NCBI GenBank assembly: GCA_028869035.1
Contig: JAGWTL010000179.1
Span: forward strand, 1-6,292
Source: Burkholderiales bacterium
GTDB lineage: Bacteria > Pseudomonadota > Gammaproteobacteria > Burkholderiales > Burkholderiaceae_C
DNA length: 6,292 bases
Reading direction: 5' to 3'
The position numbers were made by a program, and so were the translations under genes. How positions within the stretch are numbered: the stretch's first letter is position 1; the number at the start of each line of letters is the position of its first letter. Positions 1 through 5,643 of this stretch are shown here, piece by piece. The notes under the pieces are model-generated. The model was not told where the DNA came from and searched no databases. It saw nothing but the letters and a program-made list of their open reading frames with translations.

Positions 1-56
1 AGGGACTTGAGGCTGAGTGTAGCGGCCAGCCGTTTTTCTGCGTTTCGTCCGGGCAA

Positions 57-92
57 GAAAAAACCACCGGCAGCGCGGGGGCTGGCGGCGGT
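57..92 (-). terminator. Rho-independent terminator of grxD
   Basis: Read on the minus strand, a 12-pair stem (92-81 with 74-63) has a six-base loop (80-75) and contains one G-U pair and one mismatch. It is followed at once by six T residues (63-58). It begins about 20 bases after the grxD stop codon, which is where a terminator for that gene is expected. The plus strand has no matching T tract, so it should act in one direction. Positions 1-56 beyond it show no coding region or other signal I can support. Confidence 0.72.
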
Positions 93-113
93 CGGGGCGG
101 GTAGCGTCGGGGC

Positions 114-437
114 TCAGGCCTGGGTGCCCAGCACCTTCTGCAGCTCACCGCTTTCGTACATCTCCATCATGATGTCGGAGCCGCCGATGAACTCGCCCTT
201 GACGTAGAGCTGGGGGATGGTGGGCCAGTTGCTGTATTCCTTGATGCCCTGACGGATGCCGTCGTCCTCCAGCACATTGACGGTCTTGACCGTCTTGGGG
301 TCCACGCCGCAGGCCTTGAGGATCTGGATGGCGCGGCCGGAAAAACCGCACATGGGAAAGCTGGCGCTGCCCTTCATGAAAAGGAGCACCTCGCTCTGTT
401 TGACGAGGTCGTCGATGCGTTGCTGGGCGTCGCTCAT
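114..437 (-). CDS. grxD: Monothiol glutaredoxin, Grx4 family (CGFS type)
   Basis: This 107-residue cytoplasmic protein is full length for bacterial Grx4. Family members bind a [2Fe-2S] cluster as a dimer with glutathione and pass it to acceptor proteins, often with BolA partners; they are poor general thiol reductases. The active-site motif CGFS is at residues 30-33, within FPMCGFSGRA. The glutathione-binding segment WPTIPQLYV (71-79) holds the cis-proline after TI, and GGSD follows at 85-88. The ATG start is supported by AAGGA on the minus strand (positions 451-447), nine bases upstream, and by the usual short N-terminus beginning MSDAQQRI. The gene is divergent from slyD across a 73-base spacer and ends at a good terminator, so it may be monocistronic or the last gene of a unit. 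In Burkholderiales this gene is often found near prfA-prmC, but those are not in the window. Family assignment is very secure. Confidence 0.96.
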   Translation of the reverse strand: MSDAQQRIDDLVKQSEVLLFMKGSASFPMCGFSGRAIQILKACGVDPKTVKTVNVLEDDGIRQGIKEYSNWPTIPQLYVKGEFIGGSDIMMEMYESGELQKVLGTQA

Positions 438-510
438 ATTTCGGTATCCTTGAAGTCGATTGCCGTCATTATTTCATTTTTGGCCCCAGGCCGCAGAATC
501 CCATCCCATC
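438..510. promoter_or_regulatory. Divergent grxD/slyD promoter spacer
   Basis: This 73-base gap must hold the start signals for both genes unless they are read from further away. It contains an A+T-rich stretch (about 465-481) in otherwise G+C-rich DNA. On the plus strand, a weak sigma-70-like pair TTGAAG (450-455) and TTTCAT (473-478) has a 17-base spacing and would place transcription start about 25 bases before slyD. The -10 matches only four of six positions, so this is tentative. The minus strand has a clear Shine-Dalgarno AAGGA (451-447) for grxD, overlapping the proposed plus-strand -35. slyD itself has no strong Shine-Dalgarno. Confidence 0.35.
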
Positions 511-987
511 ATGAAGATCACCAAAGACACCGCCGTCACCATCCGCTACCGCATCAGCGACGCCACGGGCAAGCTGCTGGAGGACGGCAAGGAGCCCAAC
601 GCCTACCTGCATGGCGGCTACGGCAACACCTTTCCCAAGGTGGAGGAGGCGCTGGAGGGCCGCGAGGCCGGTTACCAGGCCAGCCTGGAGTTGCAGCCGG
701 CCGACGCCTTCGGTGAGCGCAACGAGGCTCTGGTGCAGGTCATCCCCAAGACCCGGTTCCCGCCCGGGGTCAAGGTCGGCGGCCAGCTCGAAGGCCGGGG
801 CGAAGATGGGCACACCCATGTCTTCACCGTGGTGAAGATCAAGGGCCCCGAGGTGCACCTGGATGGCAACCACCCCCTGGCTGGCAAGGCCCTGAGCCTG
901 AGTGTCACGGTGGTGGACGTGCGCGCCGCCAGCGCCGAGGAAATCGCCCATGGCCACGTGCACGGAGCCCACGGCCACCACCACTAA
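511..987 (+). CDS. slyD: SlyD-type FKBP peptidyl-prolyl cis-trans isomerase with His-rich tail
   Basis: This 158-residue cytoplasmic protein catalyses proline cis-trans isomerisation, acts as a chaperone, and in the SlyD family also binds nickel and feeds metalloenzyme assembly. The start ATG gives MKITKDTAVTIRYRI, which aligns with the E. coli SlyD N-terminus as I recall it; an in-frame TTG at 460 would add 17 unlike residues. The FKBP part has YLHGGYG (32-38), then LEGREAGY (48-55). The insert-in-flap region lies roughly at residues 67-120, and the FKBP fold resumes with GNHPLAGK (119-126). The C-terminus AHGHVHGAHGHHH (146-158) has seven histidines and closely resembles the start of the E. 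coli SlyD metal-binding tail, but is shorter and has no cysteine. It is convergent with the next gene, with a 15-base gap. A role in nickel supply to urease is an inference from the tail and from the urease genes about 3 kb away. Confidence 0.94.
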   Translation: MKITKDTAVTIRYRISDATGKLLEDGKEPNAYLHGGYGNTFPKVEEALEGREAGYQASLELQPADAFGERNEALVQVIPKTRFPPGVKVGGQLEGRGEDGHTHVFTVVKIKGPEVHLDGNHPLAGKALSLSVTVVDVRAASAEEIAHGHVHGAHGHHH

Positions 988-1003
988 GCGCGACAGGGCG
1001 CTT
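986..1003. terminator. Hairpin between convergent slyD and Rossmann gene
   Basis: A perfect six-pair inverted repeat, AAGCGC (986-991) and GCGCTT (998-1003), with a six-base loop, spans the 15-base gap and touches the stop codons of both converging genes. It has no T tract on either strand, so it is not a textbook intrinsic terminator. It could be a weak bidirectional terminator or an mRNA 3'-end stabiliser. The position supports a 3'-end role; the function is inferred. Confidence 0.35.
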
Positions 1004-1380
1004 CAATAGCCGGTCTTGCGGCCCTGGATGACGGGCAGGGCGTTCTGGCTGATCAGGGCCCAGATCACGCGCACGATGGTTTCCGAGGCGATCACCGTGT
1101 GTGCGTTTTTGGCTGCCACCAGCTTGTCGCGCAGTTCGCGGCGCACCTCGGGCAGGCCGGTCAGATCGAAGATCACGTCGATGCCGTTGCCCAGAGCCAC
1201 GATGTCATCCAGCGATTTGATCGCGATGCCGGATTTGACCGCCAGTTGACGGCCGGGGGTGTCGGCCGCTTCGGCGGCGCAGACCAGCTCGATGCCCTGG
1301 CTGCGCTTTTGCAGCATCTGGCTCAGGAAGGCCGAGCCGATGCGGCCCAGTCCGATGATGGCAATGCGTTGCTGTTCCAA
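1003..1380 (-). CDS. Small stand-alone Rossmann-fold NAD(P)-binding protein
   Basis: This 125-residue protein consists of little more than one nucleotide-binding domain. With TTG as residue 1, the beta strand RIAIIGLGRIGSAF carries the GxGxxG motif at 10-15, and an acidic residue (E37) follows the second strand ELVCAAE, which often favours NAD over NADP. DVIFDLTG (68-75) is another core strand, and TVIASETIVRVIWALI (95-110) a terminal helix region. It resembles the N-terminal half of homoserine dehydrogenase-like and Gfo/Idh/MocA oxidoreductases, but the catalytic and substrate domain is absent. I chose TTG because AAAGGA lies six bases upstream (minus strand) and the next ATG/GTG-type extension upstream is not Rossmann-like. 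The intact start and stop signals argue against a truncated remnant. It is divergent from alkB, 116 bases apart. I do not recognise a characterised function; a redox-sensing or regulatory role is possible but unproven. Confidence 0.78.
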   Translation of the reverse strand: MEQQRIAIIGLGRIGSAFLSQMLQKRSQGIELVCAAEAADTPGRQLAVKSGIAIKSLDDIVALGNGIDVIFDLTGLPEVRRELRDKLVAAKNAHTVIASETIVRVIWALISQNALPVIQGRKTGY

Positions 1381-1496
1381 GAGATGTCCTTTCGGGGTTG
1401 ACCGGTGGCTGGTGCCAGCGCATGCGGGCCATGCTAGCCCAGGCGGCCGCCCTGTCTCATAATGGTTATCACCAAGGACCACCAAAGAGCAGGCGC
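1381..1496. promoter_or_regulatory. Divergent spacer upstream of alkB and the Rossmann gene
   Basis: This 116-base gap separates two divergent genes and so probably holds both promoters. On the plus strand CATAAT (1458-1463) matches five of six bases of a sigma-70 -10 element and would start transcription about 27 bases before alkB, but I see no good -35 at the right spacing. Inverted repeats are present, including GCTG/CAGC around 1409-1420 and GGGC/GCCC at 1426-1440; these could be operator half-sites or chance in G+C-rich DNA. A regulator gene for alkB is not seen next to it. The alkB start has only a weak purine-rich stretch (AGAGCAGG, 1486-1493). Confidence 0.35.
1387..1392 (-). promoter_or_regulatory. 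Shine-Dalgarno deciding the TTG start of the Rossmann gene
   Basis: On the minus strand AAAGGA is followed after six bases by TTG (1380-1378), the first codon of the conserved strand. No ATG occurs at a suitable place, so this site decides the start. The match to the 16S anti-Shine-Dalgarno core and the spacing are both good. Confidence 0.65.
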
Positions 1497-2684
1497 ATGT
1501 CGCAGGTGTATGTCGCAGACGATCCGCAGCGGGGCCGCGTGCAGTACCGCGACCGCAAGCGCGCCTGGTGGCTGCTCTCCGTGGCCTACCCCCTGCTGCC
1601 CTTCACCGGCATGGCCCTGCAGGCCTGGACCGGCGCGCAGATCGCCCTGGGCCTGCCCCTGCTCATCAGCTACGGCCTCATGCCACTGCTGGATTTTTTC
1701 ATCGGCGAGGACGAGAACAACCCCCCCGAAGCCATGGTGCCCCAGCTGGAGCAGGACCGTTACTACCGCTGGCTGACCTGGGCTACCGTGCCCCTGCACT
1801 TCCTGGCCTTGGTCGGCTGCGGCTGGTGGGTGGCCACGCACGATCTTTCATGGTGGGCCGTGCTGATGCTGGCCTACATCGCCGGCACCGACTCGGGCCT
1901 GGGCATCAACACCGGCCACGAGCTGGGCCACAAGTACACGCGCACCGAACAGTGGCTGGCGCGCCTGGTCCTGGCCGTGCCGGCCTACGGCCATTTCACC
2001 GTGGAGCACGGGCGCGGCCACCACCGCTGGGTCTCCACACCCGAGGACCACGCCAGCGCACGCATGGGCGAGAACATCTACCGTTTCGCCCTGCGCGAAC
2101 TGCCCGGCGGCATCCGCCGCGCCTGGGCGCTGGAGAAGGAGCGGCTGCAGCAGGAAGGCCGTGGCGTCTGGAGCCTGCACAACACCATGCTGCAGTCCTA
2201 CGCCATCACGGCCCTGCTGCAGCTCGGGCTCGTTGCGGCCTGGGGCTGGATCATGCTGCCCTTTCTGGCCGTGCACAACGTGGTGGCCTGGTGGCAGCTG
2301 ACCTCGGCCAACTACGTGGAGCACTACGGCCTGCTGCGCGATCGCCTGCCCAATGGCCAGTACGAGACGCCGCAGCCCCACCACTCCTGGAACGCCAACC
2401 ACCTGGTCACCAATCTCGCGCTGTTCCATCTGCAGCGTCATTCCGACCACCATGCCCATCCTTCACGGCGTTACCAGTCCTTGCGTGATTTTCCGGACCT
2501 GCCGCAGCTGCCCAGCGGTTACTTCGGCATGTTCCCGCTGGCCTACCTCCCGCCGCTGTGGTTCCGGGTGATGGACCCGCGCCTGCTGGCGCTGCCGCAT
2601 GTGCGGGGGGACCTGGGCAAGGTGAACATCGATCCGGCGCGGCGTGAAGAGATCGTGGCGCGGTATGGCGTGCCCCAACACTGA
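1497..2684 (+). CDS. alkB: Alkane 1-monooxygenase (AlkB family, membrane diiron hydroxylase)
   Basis: This 395-residue inner-membrane enzyme belongs to the family that oxidises the terminal carbon of n-alkanes to 1-alkanols using O2 and electrons from rubredoxin. All four signature motifs are intact: HELGHK (141-146), EHGRGHHRWV (170-179), the AlkB-specific NYVEHYGLL (272-280) and LQRHSDHHA (312-320). Their histidines bind the two irons. Hydrophobic segments around residues 23-41, 45-67, 92-112, 117-137 and 230-265 fit the usual six membrane helices with the His boxes facing the cytoplasm. The length is normal. The start at MSQVYVAD is the best ATG; a TTG 33 codons upstream adds unlike sequence. 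A GNAT gene follows after 22 bases, possibly in one transcript. No rubredoxin, rubredoxin reductase or AlkS/TetR-type regulator is present in the window, so electron donors must come from elsewhere. The alkane chain-length range cannot be read from the sequence. The HYG motif argues against xylene monooxygenase XylM. Confidence 0.95.
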   Translation: MSQVYVADDPQRGRVQYRDRKRAWWLLSVAYPLLPFTGMALQAWTGAQIALGLPLLISYGLMPLLDFFIGEDENNPPEAMVPQLEQDRYYRWLTWATVPLHFLALVGCGWWVATHDLSWWAVLMLAYIAGTDSGLGINTGHELGHKYTRTEQWLARLVLAVPAYGHFTVEHGRGHHRWVSTPEDHASARMGENIYRFALRELPGGIRRAWALEKERLQQEGRGVWSLHNTMLQSYAITALLQLGLVAAWGWIMLPFLAVHNVVAWWQLTSANYVEHYGLLRDRLPNGQYETPQPHHSWNANHLVTNLALFHLQRHSDHHAHPSRRYQSLRDFPDLPQLPSGYFGMFPLAYLPPLWFRVMDPRLLALPHVRGDLGKVNIDPARREEIVARYGVPQH

Positions 2685-2706
2685 TGTGGAAGTCATGGCG
2701 GCACGC

Positions 2707-3228
2707 ATGAAACTGATCACCTGCACTTACGAGCAGCATGCGCCGCCCATCCTCGCCATCCTGAATGAAGCGATCGCCAACTCCACAGCGATCTACGACT
2801 ACAAGCCGCGCACCCTGGACAGCATGGCGGGGTGGTTCAAGGCCAAGGAGGCGGGCAACTTCCCCGTGCTCGGGCTGGTGTCTGACGCCGGGGAGTTGTT
2901 CGGTTTTGCGAGCTACGGCAGCTTCCGGGCCTGGCCGGCCTACAAGTACACGGTCGAGCATTCGGTCTACGTCCATCACCTGCACCGGGGTCGTGGTCTC
3001 GGGGAGCAACTCTTGCAGGCCCTGGTGGCGCAGGCCCGGGCGCAAGGGGTGCATGTGCTGGTGGGCGGCATCGACGCGGCGAACCAGGGCAGCATTGCGC
3101 TGCACGCAAAACTGGGCTTCCAGCACGCCGGCACCATCCGGCAGGCCGGCTTCAAGTTCGGGCGCTGGCTGGACCTGGCCTTCTACCAGCGCATCCTGGA
3201 CACGCCGGCGCAGCCGGTGGATGGGTAG
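2707..3228 (+). CDS. GNAT N-acetyltransferase, MnaT/YncA (phosphinothricin acetyltransferase-like)
   Basis: This 173-residue cytoplasmic enzyme should transfer acetyl from acetyl-CoA to an amino group. The acetyl-CoA loop is RGRGLG (94-99), fitting the R/QxxGxG/A consensus, preceded by the strand TVEHSVYVH (82-90). GGIDAANQGSIALHAKLGF (120-138) and KFGRWLDLAFY (150-160) are the other family blocks. As I recall E. coli YncA (MnaT), these match closely; that enzyme acetylates L-methionine sulfone and sulfoximine, and relatives act on phosphinothricin, but such hits are often annotated as resistance genes without proof. I chose the ATG at 2707 because it aligns with the usual short N-terminus. 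An ATG at 2695 is possible and adds MAAR; GTG at 2644 would overlap alkB and is less likely. There is no clear Shine-Dalgarno. It lies 22 bases after alkB and 6 before the HNH gene. Its G+C is like that of alkB. Confidence 0.9.
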   Translation: MKLITCTYEQHAPPILAILNEAIANSTAIYDYKPRTLDSMAGWFKAKEAGNFPVLGLVSDAGELFGFASYGSFRAWPAYKYTVEHSVYVHHLHRGRGLGEQLLQALVAQARAQGVHVLVGGIDAANQGSIALHAKLGFQHAGTIRQAGFKFGRWLDLAFYQRILDTPAQPVDG

Positions 3229-3237
3229 ATGTAGATG
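3226..3237 (+). repeat. Tandem hexamer TAGATG x2 at a stop/start junction
   Basis: Two copies of TAGATG lie end to end. The first TAG is the stop of the acetyltransferase gene and the last ATG is the start of the HNH gene; in between sit an ATG and an in-frame TAG. The HNH gene has no strong Shine-Dalgarno, so terminating ribosomes may restart here. One copy alone would already supply stop plus start, so the second may be a slippage duplication. Confidence 0.45.
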
Positions 3238-4218
3238 AGGTTTTGGTGGGTCAACCAAAAGCAGACATACCGACACGAAGTGCCGGGTGGCTATCTTTGG
3301 TCGCCCAAGCTAAAAGCAAATCAGGTTCGCAATCCGTACTATGACTTTATGCGTGAGGTCGCTCCGGGGGATGTGGTCTTTTCGTTTGCTGACGCGCGAA
3401 TTCGCGCAATAGGTATTGCTGCCTCACATGCATATGAGGCTCCAAAACCATTGGAGTTCGGTATGACCGGGGCTTATTGGGATCGCATAGGTTGGAGAGT
3501 CGACGTGCAGTTTTACCCACTGCGATTGCCAGTTCGACCGGCTGAGTACATGGCGGTTTTGGCTCCACTACTGCCAAATCGATACGCTCCGCTGCGTCCG
3601 AACGGTGCGGGACTGCAAAACCTGTATCTCACGCGATTGCCTGAAGAGTTCGCCGCCGCTCTTGTCGATCTGCTTGGAGCCGAAGCAAGAGCGCTGATCC
3701 TGGGGCATCGTGTCGCTGACGAGCCGCCCCGCGTTTCTCCAATAGGGTTGGTCGAATGGGAGGAATACGCCCTTGATCAAGTTAAGAAAGATGGTTCTGT
3801 GCCAGAGACCCAACGTGTTGCTTTGGTACTTGCTCGGCGAGGGCAAGGACTATTTAAGCAACGAGTGATGACGATCGAACGAAGTTGTCGCTTGACAGGT
3901 GTTAACAATGCTGAGCATCTTCGGGCAAGTCATTGCAAACCCTGGCGAGACTCGACTAATGAAGAACGACTGGATGGCGAGAATGGGTTGCTACTCACTC
4001 CCAACATTGACCATCTCTTTGATCGTGGATTCATCGGGTTTGGTGACGATGGCAAGCTTCTCGTTTCACCAGTTGCTCATGCAGAATCGCTTCGAAAGAT
4101 GGGTGTGGACCCGGCACACGCCATGAATGTAGGCGCCTTTTCCACTAGGCAGCGTTACTATCTCAAGTTCCACCGAGAAAACGTACTTCTGGCGTCCAGT
4201 TTTCTGGAGCATTTGTAG
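3235..4218 (+). CDS. HNH endonuclease with EVE/PUA-like N-terminal domain (probable modification-dependent restriction enzyme)
   Basis: This is a 327-residue, probably cytoplasmic DNA nuclease. The N-terminal part (about 1-100) begins FWWVNQKQTY, then GGYLWSP (18-24), PGDVVFSF (44-51) and AIGIA (58-62), a pattern I associate with EVE/PUA-superfamily readers of modified bases. The C-terminal HNH domain (about 205-275) has C218, ASHCKPW (231-237), NGLLLTPNIDHLFDRG (250-265) and conserved LRASH. H233, N250 and H260 are the likely His-Asn-His residues. EVE-HNH enzymes such as VcaM4I cut DNA carrying modified cytosine; this protein appears to have the same architecture, but that is from memory. 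Two 60-base lines of the gene count 47-48% G+C against 67% in flanking genes, a sign of horizontal acquisition. No methyltransferase or partner restriction gene is next to it, as expected for a modification-dependent enzyme. It starts six bases after the GNAT stop and ends 19 bases from ureG, tail to tail. HNH assignment is secure; the substrate is inferred. Confidence 0.88.
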   Translation: MRFWWVNQKQTYRHEVPGGYLWSPKLKANQVRNPYYDFMREVAPGDVVFSFADARIRAIGIAASHAYEAPKPLEFGMTGAYWDRIGWRVDVQFYPLRLPVRPAEYMAVLAPLLPNRYAPLRPNGAGLQNLYLTRLPEEFAAALVDLLGAEARALILGHRVADEPPRVSPIGLVEWEEYALDQVKKDGSVPETQRVALVLARRGQGLFKQRVMTIERSCRLTGVNNAEHLRASHCKPWRDSTNEERLDGENGLLLTPNIDHLFDRGFIGFGDDGKLLVSPVAHAESLRKMGVDPAHAMNVGAFSTRQRYYLKFHRENVLLASSFLEHL

Positions 4219-4225
4219 TTGCTGC

Positions 4226-4237
4226 TAAGCGGGGCGC

Positions 4238-4240
<3 letters not shown>
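4226..4240. terminator. Hairpin between convergent HNH gene and ureG
   Basis: A six-pair inverted repeat, TAAGCG (4226-4231) and CGCTTA (4235-4240), with a GGG loop lies in the 19-base gap and includes the ureG stop codon. There is no T tract on either strand. It may serve as a weak bidirectional 3' signal, as at the slyD convergent gap, whose hairpin shares the AAGCG/CGCTT core. Function is inferred from position alone. Confidence 0.3.
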
Positions 4241-4894
<654 letters not shown>

Positions 4895-4898
4895 GGTG

Positions 4899-4952
4899 AT
4901 TGCTATCAATAAGTGAGCTGCTTGTGCGCTTCTTATAAGCCTTGGAGGCCCA
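4899..4952. repeat. Repeat-like ureF-ureG spacer resembling a Comamonadaceae interspersed element
   Basis: Nearly the whole 59-base gap between ureF and ureG reads, on the plus strand, TTGCTAT (start at about 4900), then AGCTGCTTG (4916-4924), GCGCTT (4926-4931), ATAAGC (4935-4940) and GGAGGCC (4944-4950). From memory, Comamonadaceae genomes carry many intergenic copies of an element with these blocks in this order, in which GCGCTT and AAGCGC form a hairpin. Here that hairpin is degenerate: only GCTT (4928-4931) pairs with AAGC (4937-4940). I cannot verify copy number from one window, so the identification is moderate. Confidence 0.55.
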
Positions 4953-4953
4953 T

Positions 4954-5631
4954 TTAAGACCTGAAAAGCCTGGAATACTGGACCTCGTGCTGGGCACTCA
5001 GAATGGCCAGCATGGGCGTGAAGGCCTGGCGGTTGTCATCGGTTACGGCGAGGGCATGGTCAATGGCGGCGGGGATTTCAGCGGTCAACGCTGACAGGAT
5101 GCGCTGCCCGGCGCTTTGGCCAAGCGGCACGGATTTGATCGCGGCCTGTGTCATGTTCTCGGCCCAGCCAAAGGCGTAGGCCAGCAGGCATTCGCGCACG
5201 GGCGCTTGCGTCGCACTGGCAGCCAATGCATAGGCAATGGGGTAAGTGGGCGTTTGCCCTGCCAGCACGCCGATCTGCGCGGGCGTGGCGGTCGTGTGGT
5301 TGCGCAGCCATTCGAGCAGGCTCTTGCCCATCTGCTCGGTCTGCGCGCGCAGCTCGCTGCTCTCGCGGGTTTGCAAGACCCAACTGTTCAATGTCGCGAT
5401 GCGCGCGTTGTCGCCGTCACGCCAGGCAGTTATGGTCTGCGCCACGGCGGGCAGGTCGGAGCGCGACAGGCTCAAATGCAGTTGGTCAACCAGCCACGCG
5501 GATGCTTCACTTTCTGTAGCGGCCCGTGCACTGTCCACGGCTGCTTCCAGGCATTCGGAGTACGAAAACCCGCCAATGGGCAAGGCCGGTGAGGCCAGCC
5601 ACATCAGTTGCATCAGGCTGCTGTCGAGCAT
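4954..5631 (-). CDS. ureF: Urease accessory protein UreF
   Basis: This 225-residue, all-helical cytoplasmic protein bridges UreD(H) and UreG and controls UreG's GTP cycle during urease nickel insertion. Family hallmarks are LASPALPIGGFSYSECLE (12-29) near the N-terminus, the conserved RESSELRAQTEQMG stretch (89-102), YPIAYALAA (130-138), GWAENMTQAAIKSVPLGQSAGQRIL (155-179, read in parts) and the C-terminal HEVQYSRLFRS (215-225) that UreF needs for complex formation. The length is typical. The start is the ATG 12 bases after the ureE stop; no good Shine-Dalgarno is visible, so translational coupling to ureE is likely. The gene is intact with base composition like its neighbours. A longer-than-usual 59-base gap, filled by a repeat-like sequence, follows before ureG. 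Confidence 0.96.
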   Translation of the reverse strand: MLDSSLMQLMWLASPALPIGGFSYSECLEAAVDSARAATESEASAWLVDQLHLSLSRSDLPAVAQTITAWRDGDNARIATLNSWVLQTRESSELRAQTEQMGKSLLEWLRNHTTATPAQIGVLAGQTPTYPIAYALAASATQAPVRECLLAYAFGWAENMTQAAIKSVPLGQSAGQRILSALTAEIPAAIDHALAVTDDNRQAFTPMLAILSAQHEVQYSRLFRS

Positions 5632-5643
5632 GGCGTGTGCGGC

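Noticed and set aside
469..984. Long minus-strand open frame opposite slyD
   Set aside because: It is a shadow of a well-supported gene in G+C-rich DNA; its product is low-complexity V/G/L-rich and shows no domain.
1848..2459. Long minus-strand open frame opposite alkB
   Set aside because: Shadow of alkB caused by high third-position G+C; no domain visible.
1568..2488. Long plus-strand open frame inside alkB
   Set aside because: It is in a different frame from alkB, is rich in R, P, A and H, and has no recognisable motif; alkB has all four family motifs.
1497..2684. AlkB-family protein considered as xylene monooxygenase XylM
   Set aside because: The NYxEHYGLL motif and the AlkB versions of the three His boxes fit alkane hydroxylases better.
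2707..3228. Acetyltransferase considered as a phosphinothricin (herbicide) resistance gene
   Set aside because: The sequence resembles the broader MnaT/YncA group; a resistance role cannot be supported from sequence alone.
2407..3276. Long minus-strand open frame opposite the alkB end and the acetyltransferase gene
   Set aside because: It spans two genuine genes and the gap between them, and its product is P/A/R-rich without motifs.
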